A stretch of 64,000 bases of DNA from Acanthosepion esculentum. Taxonomy: Eukaryota > Mollusca > Cephalopoda > Sepiida > Sepiidae. This document shows positions 1 to 11,124 of the stretch, piece by piece. Location of the stretch: positions 2,701,501 to 2,765,500 of the forward strand of contig CAXIWW010000817.1 in NCBI GenBank assembly GCA_964036315.1. Direction: 5' to 3'. The translations under genes and the position numbers were made by a program. Within the stretch, counting starts at the first letter, position 1. Each line of letters opens with the position of its first letter. The notes under the pieces were generated by a model. The model was not told the origin of the DNA and ran no database searches. It was given only the letters and a program-made list of their open reading frames with translations.

Positions 1-994
1 TTTTTTAGTGGGGGGTCACTATTTGCTCATAGCTTGGAACCTTTGTGATCAGAAGCCTTGCTGTCAGATGTAGTTTATAGTCATACCTAGGACTAGTTGG
101 AACTGTGGTGCTGTTGGCACTTTTGCTATCATCTGTTGGCACTTTTGCTATCAGCTTTTGGCACTTGTGCTATCAGTTGTTGGCTCTTTTTCTATCAGCT
201 GTTGGGACTTTTGTTATCAGCTGTTGGGACTATTGCTACCAGCTGTGGTGCTGTTGGCACTTTTGCTATCAACTGGTGTTGTTCGCAAGTTTTTATATAA
301 ACATGTATTTTTATACTTTCATAGTGTTTTTTTTTTAGTGGGGGGTCACTATTTGCTCATAGCTGGGACCCTTTGTGATCAGAAGCCTTGCTGACAGATG
401 GAGTTTATAGTCATACCTAGGACTAGTTGGCACTGTGGTGCTTTTGGCACTTTTGCTATCAGCTGTTGGCACTTTTGCTATCAGCTGTTGGCCTTTTTTT
501 TATCAGCTGTGGTGCTGTTGGCACTTTTGCTATCAACTGGTGTTGTTCGCAAGTTTTTATATAAACATGTATTTGTATACTTTCATAGTGTTTTTTTTAG
601 TGGGGGGTCACTATTTGCTCATAGCTTGGACCCTTTCTGATCAGAAGCCTTGCTGTCAAATGTAGTTTATAGTCATACCTAGGACTAGTTTGCACTGTGG
701 TGCTGTTGGCAATTTTGCTATCAGCTGTTGGCACTTTTGCTATCAGCTGTTGGCACTTTTGCTATCAGTTGTTGGCACTTTTGCTATCAGCTGTGGTGCT
801 GTTGGCACTTTTGCTATCAACTGGTGTTGTTCGCAATTTTTTATATAAACATATATTTTTATACATTCATAGTGTTTTTTTTTAGTGGGGGGTCACTATT
901 TGCTCATAGCTGGGACACTTTGTGATCAGAAGCCTTGCTGTCAGATGTAGTTTATAGTCATACCTAGGACTAGTTTGCAATGTGATGCTGTCGG
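1..994 (+). repeat. Family A satellite, block A1 (plus orientation)
   Basis: Family A satellite in plus orientation, with unit anchors (CCTAGG) at 86, 416, 678 and 963. The window opens inside the T-run that precedes GTGGGGGGTC. Each unit carries several 22-bp repeats (CTGTTGGCACTTTTGC, ending TATCAG), then CAACTGGTGTTGTTCGCAAG, an AT-rich stretch, the T-run and the 3' constant part. The last unit is cut at 994 after GATGCTGTCGG. Its intact relative lies at 9,557 onward, which shows that the cut is a breakpoint and not a natural unit end. Open frames here are stop-free repeat translations and not genes. Confidence 0.95.
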
Positions 995-1696
995 TCCCAG
1001 CTATTAGCAAATAGTGACCCCCCACTAAAAAAAAAACTATGAAAGTATAAAAATACATGTTTATATAAAAACTTGCGAACAACACCAATTTATAGCAAAA
1101 GTGCCAACAGCACCACAGTTGATAGCAAAAGTGCCAACAGCTGATAGCAAATGTGCCAACAGCTGCTAGCAAAAGTGCCAACAGCTGATAGCAAAAGTGC
1201 CAACAGCTGATAGCTAAAGTGCCAACAGCTGATAGCAAAAGTGACAACAGCTGATACCAAAAGTGCCAAAAGCTGATAGCAAAAGTGCCAACAGCTGATA
1301 GCAAAAGTGCCAACAGCACCACAGTGCAAACTAGTCCTAGGTATGACTATAAACTACATCTGAGAGAAAGGATTCTGATCACAAAGGGTCCCAGCTATGA
1401 GCAAATAGTGACCCCCCACTAAAAAAAAACACTATGAAAGTATAAAAATACATGTTTCTATAAAAACTTGTGAACAACACCAGTTGATAGCAAAAGTGCC
1501 AACAGCACCACAGCTGATAGCAAAAGTGCCAACAGCTGATAGCAAATGTGCCAACAGCTGATACCAAACGTGCCAACAGCTGATAGCAAAAGTGCCAACA
1601 GCACCACAGTGCCAACTAGTCCTAGGTATGACTATAAACTACATCTGACAGCAAGGCTTCTGATCACAAAGGGTCCCAGCTATGAGCAAACAGTGA

Positions 1697-1710
1697 CCCC
1701 CCACAGCAGA
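1697..1710 (-). repeat. Unit with deleted AT-rich constant part
   Basis: ACCCCCCAC is followed at once by AGCAGATAGCAAAAG, so the A-run, the TATATAAA-containing stretch and the CAACACCAG segment are missing. The unit is otherwise ordinary. Loss of about 100 bp between the G/C-run and the 22-bp array shows that the constant part can be lost without loss of the array. Confidence 0.85.
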
Positions 1711-4700
1711 TAGCAAAAGTGCCAACAGCTGATACCAAAAGTGCCAAAAGCTGATAGCAAAAGTGCCAACAGCTGATAGCAAAAGTGCCAACAGCTGATA
1801 GCAAAATTGCCAACAGCTGATAGCAAAAGTGCCAACAGCACCACAGTGCCAACTAGTCCTAGGTATGACTATAAACTACATCTGACAGCAAGGCTTCTGA
1901 TCACAAATGGTCCCAGCTATGAGCAAATAGTGAACCTCCACTAAAAAAAAAACACTATGAAAGTATAAAAATACATGTTTATATAAAAACTTGCGAACAA
2001 CACCAGTTGATAGCACAAGTGCCAACAGCACGAAAGCTGATAGCAAAAGTGCCAACAGCTGATAGCAAAAGTGCCAACAGCTGATAGCAAATGTGCCAAC
2101 AGCACCACATTGCCAACTAGTCCTAGGTATGACAATAAACTACATCTGACAGCAAGGCTTCTGATCACAAAGGATCCAAGCTATGAGGAAATAGTGACCC
2201 CCCATAAAAAAACACTATGAAAGTATAAAAATACATGTTTATATAAAAACTTGCGAACAACCCCAGTTGATAGCAAAAGTGCCAACATCACCACAGCTGA
2301 TAGCAAATGCGCCAACAGCTGATAGCAAAAGTGCCAACAGCTGATAGAAAAAGTGCCAACAGCACCACATTGCCAACTAGTCCTAGGTATGATTATAAAC
2401 TACATCTGACAGGAAGGCTTCTGATCACAAAGGGTCCCAGCTATGAGCAAATAGTGACCCCCCACTAAAAAAAAACACTATGAAAGTATAAAAATACATG
2501 TTTATATAAAAACTTGCGAACAACACCAGTTGATAGCAAAAGTTCCAACAGCACCACAGCTGATAGCAAAAGTGCCAACAGCTGATAGCAAATGTGCCAA
2601 CAGCTGATAGCAAAAGTGCCAACAGCTGATAGCAAAAGTGCCAACAGCACCACAGTGCCAACTAGTCCTAGGTATGACTATAAACTACATCTGACAGCAA
2701 GGCTTCTGATCACAAAGGGTCCCAGCTATGAGCAAAGAGTGACCCCCCACTAAAAAAAAACACTATGAAAGTATAAATATACATGTTTATATAAAAACTT
2801 GCGAACAACACCAGTTGATAGCAAAAGTGCCAAAAGCACCACAGCTGATAGCAAAAGTGGCAACAGCTGATAGCAAAATTGCCAACAGCTGATAGCAAAA
2901 GTGGCAACAGCTGATAGCAAAAGTGCCAACAGCACCACATTGCCAACTAGTCCTAGGTATGACTATAAACTACACTGACAGCAAGGCTTCTGATCACATA
3001 GGGTCCCAGCTATGAGCAAATAGTGAAACCCACTAAAAAAACACTATGAATGTATAAAAATACATGTTTATATAAAAACTTGCGAACAACACCAGTTGAT
3101 AGCAAAAGTGCCAACAACACCACAGCTGATAGCACAAGTGCCAACAGCTGATAGTAAAAGTGCCAACAGCTGATAGCAAAAGTGCCAACAGCTCATAGCA
3201 AAAGTGCCAACAGCTGATAGCAAACGTGCCAACCGCTGATAGCAAAAGTGCCAAGAGCTGATAGGAAAAGTGCCAACAGCTGATAGCAAAAGTGCCAAAA
3301 GTACCACAGTGCCAACTAGTCCTAGGCATGACTATAAACTACATCTGACAGCAAGGCTTCTGATCACAAAGGGTCCCAGCTATGAGCAAATAGTGACCCC
3401 CCACTAAAAAAAAAACACTATGAAAGTATAAAAATACATGTTTATATAAAAACTTGCGAACAACACCAGTTGATAGCAAAAGTGCAAACAGCACCACTGC
3501 TGATAGCAAAAGTGCAAACAGCACCACATTGCCAACTAGTCCTAGGTATGACTATAAACTACATCTGACAGCAAGGCTTCTGATCACAAAGGGTCCAAGC
3601 TATGAGCAAATAGTGACCCCCCACAAAAAAAACACTATGAAAGTATTAAAATACATGTTTATATAAAAACTTGCGGACAACACCAGTTGATAGCAAAAGT
3701 GCCAAGAGCACCACAGCTGATAGCAAAAGTGCCAACCGCTGATAGCAAAAGTGCCAACAGCTGATAGCAAAAGTGCCAACAGCTGATAGCAAAAGTGCCA
3801 ACAGCACCACAGTGCCAACTAGTCCTAGGTATGACTATAAACTACATCTGACAGCAAGGCTTCTGATCACAAAGGGTCCCAGCTATGAGCAAATAGTGAC
3901 CCCACACTAAAAAAAAAACACTATGAATGTATAAAAATACATGTTTATATAAAAACTTGCGAACAACACCAGTTGATAGCAAAAGTGCAAACAGCACCAC
4001 AGCTGATAGCAAAAGTGCAAACAGCACCACAGCTGATAGCAAAAGTGCAAACAGCACAACATTGCCAACGAGTCCTAGGTATGATTATAAACTACACTGA
4101 CAGCAAGGATTCTGATCACAATGGGTCCCAGCTATGAGCAAATAGTGACCCCCCACTAAAAAAAAAACACTATGAATGTATAAAAATACATGTTTATATA
4201 AAAACTTGCGAACAACACCAGTTGATAGCAAAAGTGCCAACAGCACCACAGCTGATAGCAAAAGTGCAAACAGCTGATAGCAAAAGTGCCAACAGCACCA
4301 CAGTGCCAACTAGTCCTAGGTATGACTATAAACTACATCTGACAGCAAGGCTTCTGATCACAAAGGGTCCCAGCTATGAGCAAATAGTGACCCCCCACTA
4401 AAAAAAACACTATGAAAGTATAAAAATACATGTTTATATAAAAACTTGCGAACAACACCAGTTGATAGCAAAAGTGAAAACAGCACCACAGCTGATAGCA
4501 AAAGGGCCAACAGCTGATAGCAAAAGTGCCAACAGCTGATAGCAAAAGTGCAAACAGCACCACATTGCCAACTACTCCTAGGTATGACTAAAAACTACAT
4601 CTGACAGCAAGGCTTCTGATCACAAAGGGTGCAAGCTATGAGCAAATAGTGACTCCCCACTAAAAAAAAACACTATGAAAGTATAAAAATACATGTTTAT

Positions 4701-5935
4701 ATAAAAACTTGCGAACAACACCAGTTGATAGCAAAAGTGCCAAGAGCACCACAGCTGATACAAAAGTGCCAACAGCTGATAGCAAAATTGCCAACAGCTG
4801 ATAGCAAAAGTGCCAACAGCTGATAGCAAAAGTGCCAACAGCACCACATTGCCAACTAGTCCTAGGTATGATTATAAACTACACTGACAGCAAGGCTTCT
4901 GATCACAAAGGGTCCCAGCTATGAGCAAATAGTGACCCCCCACTAAAAAAAAAACACTATGAATGTATAAAAATACAATTTATATAAAAACTTGCGAACA
5001 ACACCAGTTGATAGCAAAAGTGCCAACAGCACCACAGCTGATAGCAAAAGTGCCAACAGCTGATAGCAAAAGTGCCAACAGCTGATAGCAAAAGTGCCAA
5101 CAGCACCACAGTGCCAACTAGTCCTAGGTATGATTATAAACTACATCTGACAGCAAGGCTTCTGATCACAAAGGGTCCCAGCTATGAGCAAATAGTGACC
5201 CCCCACTATAAAAAAAACACTATGAAAGTATAAAAATACATGCTTATATAAAAACATGCGAACAACACCAGTTGATAGCAAAAGTGCCAACAGCACCACA
5301 GATGATAGCAAAAGTGCCAACAGCTGATAGCAAAAGTTCCAACAGCTGATAGCAAAAGTGCCAACAGCTGATAGCAAAAGTGCCAAAAGCTGATAGCAAA
5401 AGTGCCAACAGCACCACATTGCCAACTAGTCCAAGGTATGATTATAAACTACACTGACAGCAAGGCTTCTGATCACAAAGGCTCCCAGCTATGAGCAAAT
5501 AGTGACCCCCCACTAAAAAAAAAACACTATGAATGTATAAAAATACATGTTTATATAAAAACTTGCGAACAACACCAGTTGATAGCAAAAGTGCCAACAG
5601 CACCACAGCTGATAGCAAAAGTGCCAACAGCTGATAGCAAAAGTGCCAACAGCTGATAGCAAAAGTGCCAACAGCACCACATTGCCAACTAGTCCTAGGT
5701 ATGAATATAAACTACATCTGACAGCAAGGCTTCTGATCACAAAGGGTCCCAGCTATGAGCAAATAGTGACCCCCCACTATAAAAAAAAGACTATGAAAAT
5801 ATAAAAATACATGCATATATAAAAACTTGCGAACAACACCAGTTGATAGCAAAAGTGCCAACAGCACCACAGCTGATAGCAAAAGTGCCAACAGCTGATA
5901 GCAAAAGTGCCAACAGCACCGCAGTGCCAACTAGT

Positions 5936-6590
5936 CCTAGGTATGACTATAAACTACATCTGACAGCAAGGATTCTGATCACAAAGGGTCCCAGCTATGA
6001 GCAAATAGTGACCCCCCACTAAAAAAAAAAAATATGAAAGTATAAAAATACATGTTTCTATAAAAAATTGCGAACAACACCAGTTGATAGCAAAAGTGCC
6101 AACAGCACCACAGCTGATAGCAAAAGTGCCAACAGCTGATAGCAAAAGTGCCAACAACTGATAGCAAAATTGCCAAAAGCTGATGGCAAAAGTGCCAACA
6201 GCTGATAGCAAAAGTGCCAACAGCACTACAGTGCCAACTAGTCCTAGGTATGATTATAAACTACATCTGACAGCAAGGCTTCTGATCACAAAGGGTCCCA
6301 GCTATGAGCAAATAGTGACACCCCACTAAAAAAAAACACTATTAAAGTAAAAATATACATGTTTATATAAAAACTTGCGAACAACACCAGTTGATAGCAA
6401 AAGTGCAAACAGCACCACAGCTGATAGCAAATGTGCCAACAGCTGATAGCAAAATTGCCAACAGCTGATAGCCAAAGTGCCAAAAGCTGATAGCAAAAGG
6501 GCCGACAGCTGATAGCAAAAGTGCCAACAGCACCACAGTGCCAACTAGTCCTAGGTATGACTATAAACTACATCAGACAGCAAGGCTTCT
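5936..6590 (-). repeat. Dispersed unit group, left copy
   Basis: Family A units in minus orientation matching 39,255-39,910 at an offset of 33,319-33,320. Shared marks are CTGATGGCAAAAG, GCACTACAGTGCC, GTGACACCCCACT and GTAAAAATATAC. Both groups lie within a few hundred bases of a minus-to-plus orientation switch (6,748 and 39,910). Confidence 0.78.
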
Positions 6591-6724
6591 GATCACAAAG
6601 GGTCCCAGCTATAAGCAAATAGTGACCATCCAATAAAAAAAAAACACTATGAATGTATAAAAATACATGTTTATATAAAAACTTGCGAACAACACCAGCT
6701 GATAGCAAAAGTGCCAACAGCACC

Positions 6725-6763
6725 ACAGCTGATAGCAAAAGTGCCAACTTTGCTATCAGCTGT
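6725..6763. repeat. Hairpin-forming inverted repeat at an orientation switch
   Basis: Arms of 15 bp (6,725-6,739, ACAGCTGATAGCAAA; 6,749-6,763, its perfect complement) around a 9-nt spacer AGTGCCAAC. It is made by a minus-oriented 22-bp copy joined inside a copy of opposite orientation. It can form a hairpin or cruciform. The wider flanks are not a long perfect palindrome. Confidence 0.9.
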
Positions 6764-7507
6764 TGGCACTTTTGCAATCAGCTTTTGGCACTTTTACTAT
6801 CAGCTGTTGTCACTTTTGCTATCAACTGGTGTTGTTCGCAAGTTTTTATATAAACATATATTCTTATACTTTCATAGTGTTTTTTTTTTGTGGGGTGTCA
6901 CTATTTGCTCATAGCTGGAACACTTTGTGATCAGAAGCCTTGCTGTCAGATGTAGTTTTTAGTCATACCTAGGACTACTTGGCACTGTGGTGCTGTTGGC
7001 ACTTTTGCTATCAGCTGTTGGCACTTTTGCTATCAGCTGTGGTGCTGTTGGCACTTTTGCTATCAACTGGTGTTGTTCGCAAGTTTTTATATAAACATGT
7101 ATTTTTATGCTTTCATAATGTTTTTTTTAATGGGGGGTCACTATTTGCTCTTAGCTGGGACCCTTTGTGATCAGAAGCCTTGCTGTCAGATGTAGTTTAT
7201 AGTCATACCTAGGACTAGTCGGCACTGTGGTGCTGTTGGCACTTTTGCTATCAGCTGTTGGCACTTTTGCTATCAGCTTTTGGCACTTTTGGTATCAGCT
7301 GTTGGCACTTTTGCTATCAGCTGTTGGCATTTTGCTATCAGCTGTGGTGCTGTTGGCACTTTTGCTATCAACTGGTGTTGTCCGCAAGTTTTTATATAAA
7401 CATGTATTTTTATATTTTCATAGTGTTTTTTTTTAGTGGGGTGTCACTATTTTCTCATAGCTGGGACCTTTTGTGATCAGAAGCCTTGCTGTCAGTTGTA
7501 GTTTATA

Positions 7508-7540
7508 GACATACCTAATACCTTTTCTCATACCTAGGAC
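7508..7540 (+). repeat. Small insertion in the unit anchor
   Basis: The constant end reads GACATACCTAATACC, then TTTTCTCATACCTAGGAC, so about 21 extra bases lie between two copies of CATACCTA. This is a local duplication with divergence, the only one of this kind noticed. Confidence 0.75.
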
Positions 7541-7829
7541 TAGTTGGCACTGTGGTGCTGTTGGCACTTTTGCAATCAGCTGTTGGCACTTTTGCTATCA
7601 ACTGTTGGCACTTTTGCTATCAGCTGTTGGCACTTTTGCTATCAACTGTGGTGCTGTTGGCCCTTTTTCTATCAACTGATGTTGTTCGCACGTTTTTATA
7701 TAAACATGTATTTTTATACTTTCATAGTGTTTTTTTTTTAGTGGGGGGTCACTATTTGCTCATAGCTTGGACCCTTAGTGATCAGAAGCCTTGCTGACAG
7801 ATGTAGTTTATAGTCATACCTAGGACTAG

Positions 7830-8200
7830 TTGGCACTGTGGTGCTTTTGGCACTTTTGCTATCAGCTGTTGGCACTTTTGCTATCAGCTGTTGGCACTTT
7901 TGCTATCAGCTGTGGGCACTTTTGCTATCAGCTTTTGGAAGTTTTGGTAATAGCTGTTGGCACTTTTGCTATCAGCTGTTGGCACTTTTGCTATCAGCTG
8001 TTGGCACTTTTGGTATCATCTGTTGGCACTTTTATTATCAGCTGTTGGCACTTTTGCTATAAGCTGTTGGCACTTTTGCTATCAGGTGTTGGCACTTTTG
8101 CTATCAGCTTTTGGCACTTTTGTTATCAGCTGCTGGCACTTTTGCTATCAGCTGTTGGCACTTTTGCTATCAGCTTTGTTGCTGGTGGCACTTTTGCTAT
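7830..8200 (+). repeat. Long 22-bp minisatellite run in A3
   Basis: About 16 consecutive 22-bp copies in one family A unit. Frequent variants are TTTTGGCAC for CTGTTGGCAC and TTTTGGTATCA for TTTTGCTATCA. Because 22 is not a multiple of 3, all three frames of this strand read one 22-residue repeat without stops, which explains the 133-codon frame at 7,830-8,231. This is not a gene. Confidence 0.9.
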
Positions 8201-11124
8201 CAACTGGTGTTGTTCGCAAGTTTTTATATAAACATGTATTTTTATATTTTCATAGTGTTTTTTTTTAGTGGGGGGTCAATATTTGCTCATAGCTGGGACC
8301 CTTTGTGATGAGAAGCCTTGCTGTCAGATGTAGTTTATAGTCATACCTAGGACTAGTTGGCACTTTGGTGCTGCTGGCACTTCTGCTATCAGCTGTTGGC
8401 ACTTTTGCTATCAGCTGTTGGCACTTTTGCTATCAGCTGTTGGCACTTTTGCTATCAGCTGTTGGAACTTTTGTTATCAGCTGCTGGCACTTTTGCTATC
8501 AGCTGTTGGGACTTTTGCTATCAGCTGTGGTGCTGTTGGCACTTTTGCTATCAACTGGTGTTGTTCGCAAGTTTTTATATAAACATGTATTTTTATACTT
8601 TCATAGTGTTTTTTTTTTAGTGGGGGGTCACTATTTGCTCATAGCTGGGACCCTTTGTGATCAGAAGCCTTCCTGTCAGATGTAGTTTATAGTCATACCT
8701 AGGACTAGTTGGCACTGTGGTGCTGCTGGCACTTTTGCTATCAGCTGTTGGCACTTTTGCTATCAGCTGTTGGCACTTTTGCTATCAGCTGTTGGCACTT
8801 TTGCTATCAGCTGTGGTGCTGTTTGCACTTTTGCTATCAACTGGTGTTGTTCGCAAGTTTTTATGTAAACATGTATTTTTATACTTTCATAGTGTTTTTT
8901 TTTTAGTGGGGGGTAACTATTTGCTAATAGCTGGGGCCCTTTGTGATCGGAAGCCTTGCTGTCAGATGTAGTTTATATCATACCTAGGACTAGTTGGCAC
9001 AGTGGTGCTGTTGGCACTTTTGCTATCAGCTGTTGGCACTTTTGCTATCAGCTGTTGGCACTTTTGCTATCAGCTGTTGGCACTGTTGCTATCAGCTGTT
9101 GTGCTATTGGCACTTTTGCTATCAACTGATGTTGTTCGCAAGTTTTTATATAAACATGTATTTTTATACTTTCATAGTGTTTTTTTTTTTAGTGGGGGGT
9201 CACTATTTGCTCATAGCTGGGAACTTTTGTGATCAGAAGCCTTGCTGTCAAATGTAGTTTATAGTCATACCTAGGACTAGTATGCACTGTGGTGCTGTTG
9301 GCAATTTTGCTATCAGCTGTTGGCACTTTTGCTATCAGCTGTTGGCACTTTTGCTATCAGTTGTTGGCACTTTTGCTATCAGCTGTGGTGCTGTTGGCAC
9401 TTTTGCTATCAAGTGGTGTTGTTCGCAACTTTTTATATAAACATATATTTTTATACATTCATAGTGTTTTTTTTTTTAGTGGGGGGTCACTATTTGCTCA
9501 TAGCTGGGACACTTTGTGATCAGAAGCCTTGCTGTCAGATGTAGTTTATAGTCATTCCTAGGACTAGTTGGCAATGTGATGCTGTCGGCACTTTTGCTAT
9601 CAGCTGTTGGCACTTTTGCTATCAGCTGTTGGCACTTTTGGTATCAGCTGTTGGCACTTTTGGTATCAGCTGTTGGCACTTTTGCTATCAGCTGTTGGCA
9701 CTTTTGCTATCAGCTGTTGGCACTTTTGCTATCAACTGGTGTTGTTCGCAACTTTTTATATAAACATGTATTTTTATACTTTCATAGTGTTTTTTTTTTG
9801 GGGGGGGTCACTGTTTGCTCATAGCTGGGACCCTTTGTGATCAGAAGCCTTGCTGTCAGATGTAGTTTATAGTCATACCTAGGTCTAGTTGGCACTGTGG
9901 TGCCATTGGCACTGTTGCTATCAGCTGTTGGCACTTTTGCTATCAGCTGTGTTGCTGTTGGCACTTTTGCTATCAACTGGTGTTGTTCGCAATTTTTTAT
10001 ATAAACATATATTTTTATACATTCATAGTGTTTTTTTTTAGTGGTGGGTCACTATTTTCTCATAGCTGGGACACTTTGTGATCAGAAGCCTTACTGTCAG
10101 ATGTAGTTTATAGTCATACCTAGGACTAGTTGGCAATGTGGTGCTATTGGCACTTTTGCTATCAGCTGTTGGCACTTTTGCTATCAGCTGTGGTGCTGTT
10201 GGCACTTTTGCTATCAACTGGTGTTGTTCGCAATTTTTTATATAAACATGTATTTTTATACTTTCATAGTGTTTTTTTTTTAGTGGGGGGTCACTATTTG
10301 CTCATAGCTGGGACCCTTTGTGATCAGAAGATTGCTGTCAGATGTAGTTTATAGTCATACCTAGGACTAGTTGGCACTGTGGTGCTGTTGGCACTTTTGC
10401 TATCAGCTGTTGGCACTTTTGCTATCAGCTGTTGGCACTTTTGCTACCAGCTGTAGTGCTGTTGGCACTTTCGCTATCAACTGGTGTTGTTCGCAAGATT
10501 TTATATAAACATGTATTTTTATACTTTCATAGTGTTTTTTTTTAGTGGGGTGTCACTATTTGCTCATAGCTGGGACCCTTTGTGATCAGAAGCCTTGCTG
10601 TCAGATGTAGTTTATAATCATAGCTAGGACTAGTTGGCAATGTGGTGCTGTTGGCACTTTTGCTATCAGCTGTTGGCACTTTTGCTATCAGCTGTTGGAA
10701 CTTTTGCTATCAGCTGTGTTGCTGTTGGCACTTTTGCTATCAACTGGTGTTGTTCGCAAGTTTTTATATAAACATCTATTTTTATACGTTCATAGATTTT
10801 TTATTTAGTTGGGGGTCACTATTTGCTCATAGCTTGGACCCTTTGTGATCAGAAGCCTGGCTGTCAGATGTAGTTTATAATCATACCTAGGACTAGTTGG
10901 CACTGTGGTGCTGTTGGCACTTTTGCTATGAGATGTTGGCACTTTTGCTATCAGCTGTTTGAACTTTTGCTATCAGCTGTTGGCACTTTTGGTATCAGCT
11001 GTTAGCACTTTTGCTATCAGCTGTTTGCATTTTAGCTATCAGATTTTGGCACTTTTGCTTTCAGCTTTTGGCCCTTTTGGTATCATCTGTTGGCACTTTT
11101 GTTATCAGCTGTTGGTTTTTTTGC

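Larger units (their letters stand above)
995..6748 (-). repeat. Family A satellite, block A2 (minus orientation)
   Basis: About 20 family A units read on the minus strand, with anchors CCTAGG near 1336, 1621, 1858, 2122, 2382, 2667, 2952, 3321, 3541, 3823, 4074, 4315, 4577, 4861, 5123, 5694, 5936, 6243 and 6550, plus a CCAAGG variant near 5430. Unit lengths are mostly 220-310 bp, so 22-bp copy number is low (about 2-6). One unit (1,621-1,857) has lost its AT-rich part, and one (3,823-4,073) carries a 30-bp variant in tandem. The block is bounded by orientation switches at 993-995 and 6,748/6,749. No non-repeat DNA is visible. Confidence 0.95.
6749..11124 (+). repeat. Family A satellite, block A3 (plus orientation)
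   Basis: About 14 plus-oriented family A units. The 22-bp run near 7,830-8,200 is long (about 16 copies). The last 22-bp copies before family B (about 10,921-11,124) are visibly more divergent than those inside the block, as expected at an array edge where homogenisation is weak. The final copy reads CTGTTGG then T7 then GCT before family B sequence begins at 11,125. An irregular insertion lies near 7,508-7,535. Confidence 0.95.

Noticed and set aside
1..10. Window start at the same unit phase as the B-C block exit (T-run before AGTGGGG)
   Set aside because: It could mean another B-C block lies just upstream, but the T-run phase occurs in every unit and nothing to the left can be seen.
8357..8685. 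Hydrophobic, tryptophan- and cysteine-rich small proteins in family A
   Set aside because: The same 22-residue pattern appears in all three frames because 22 is not a multiple of 3. Hundreds of near copies with random ends are not genes.
995..11124. Large perfect palindrome centred on 6,749
   Set aside because: Opposite-facing units on the two sides differ in lengths and rare variants. Only the central 15-bp arms match perfectly.
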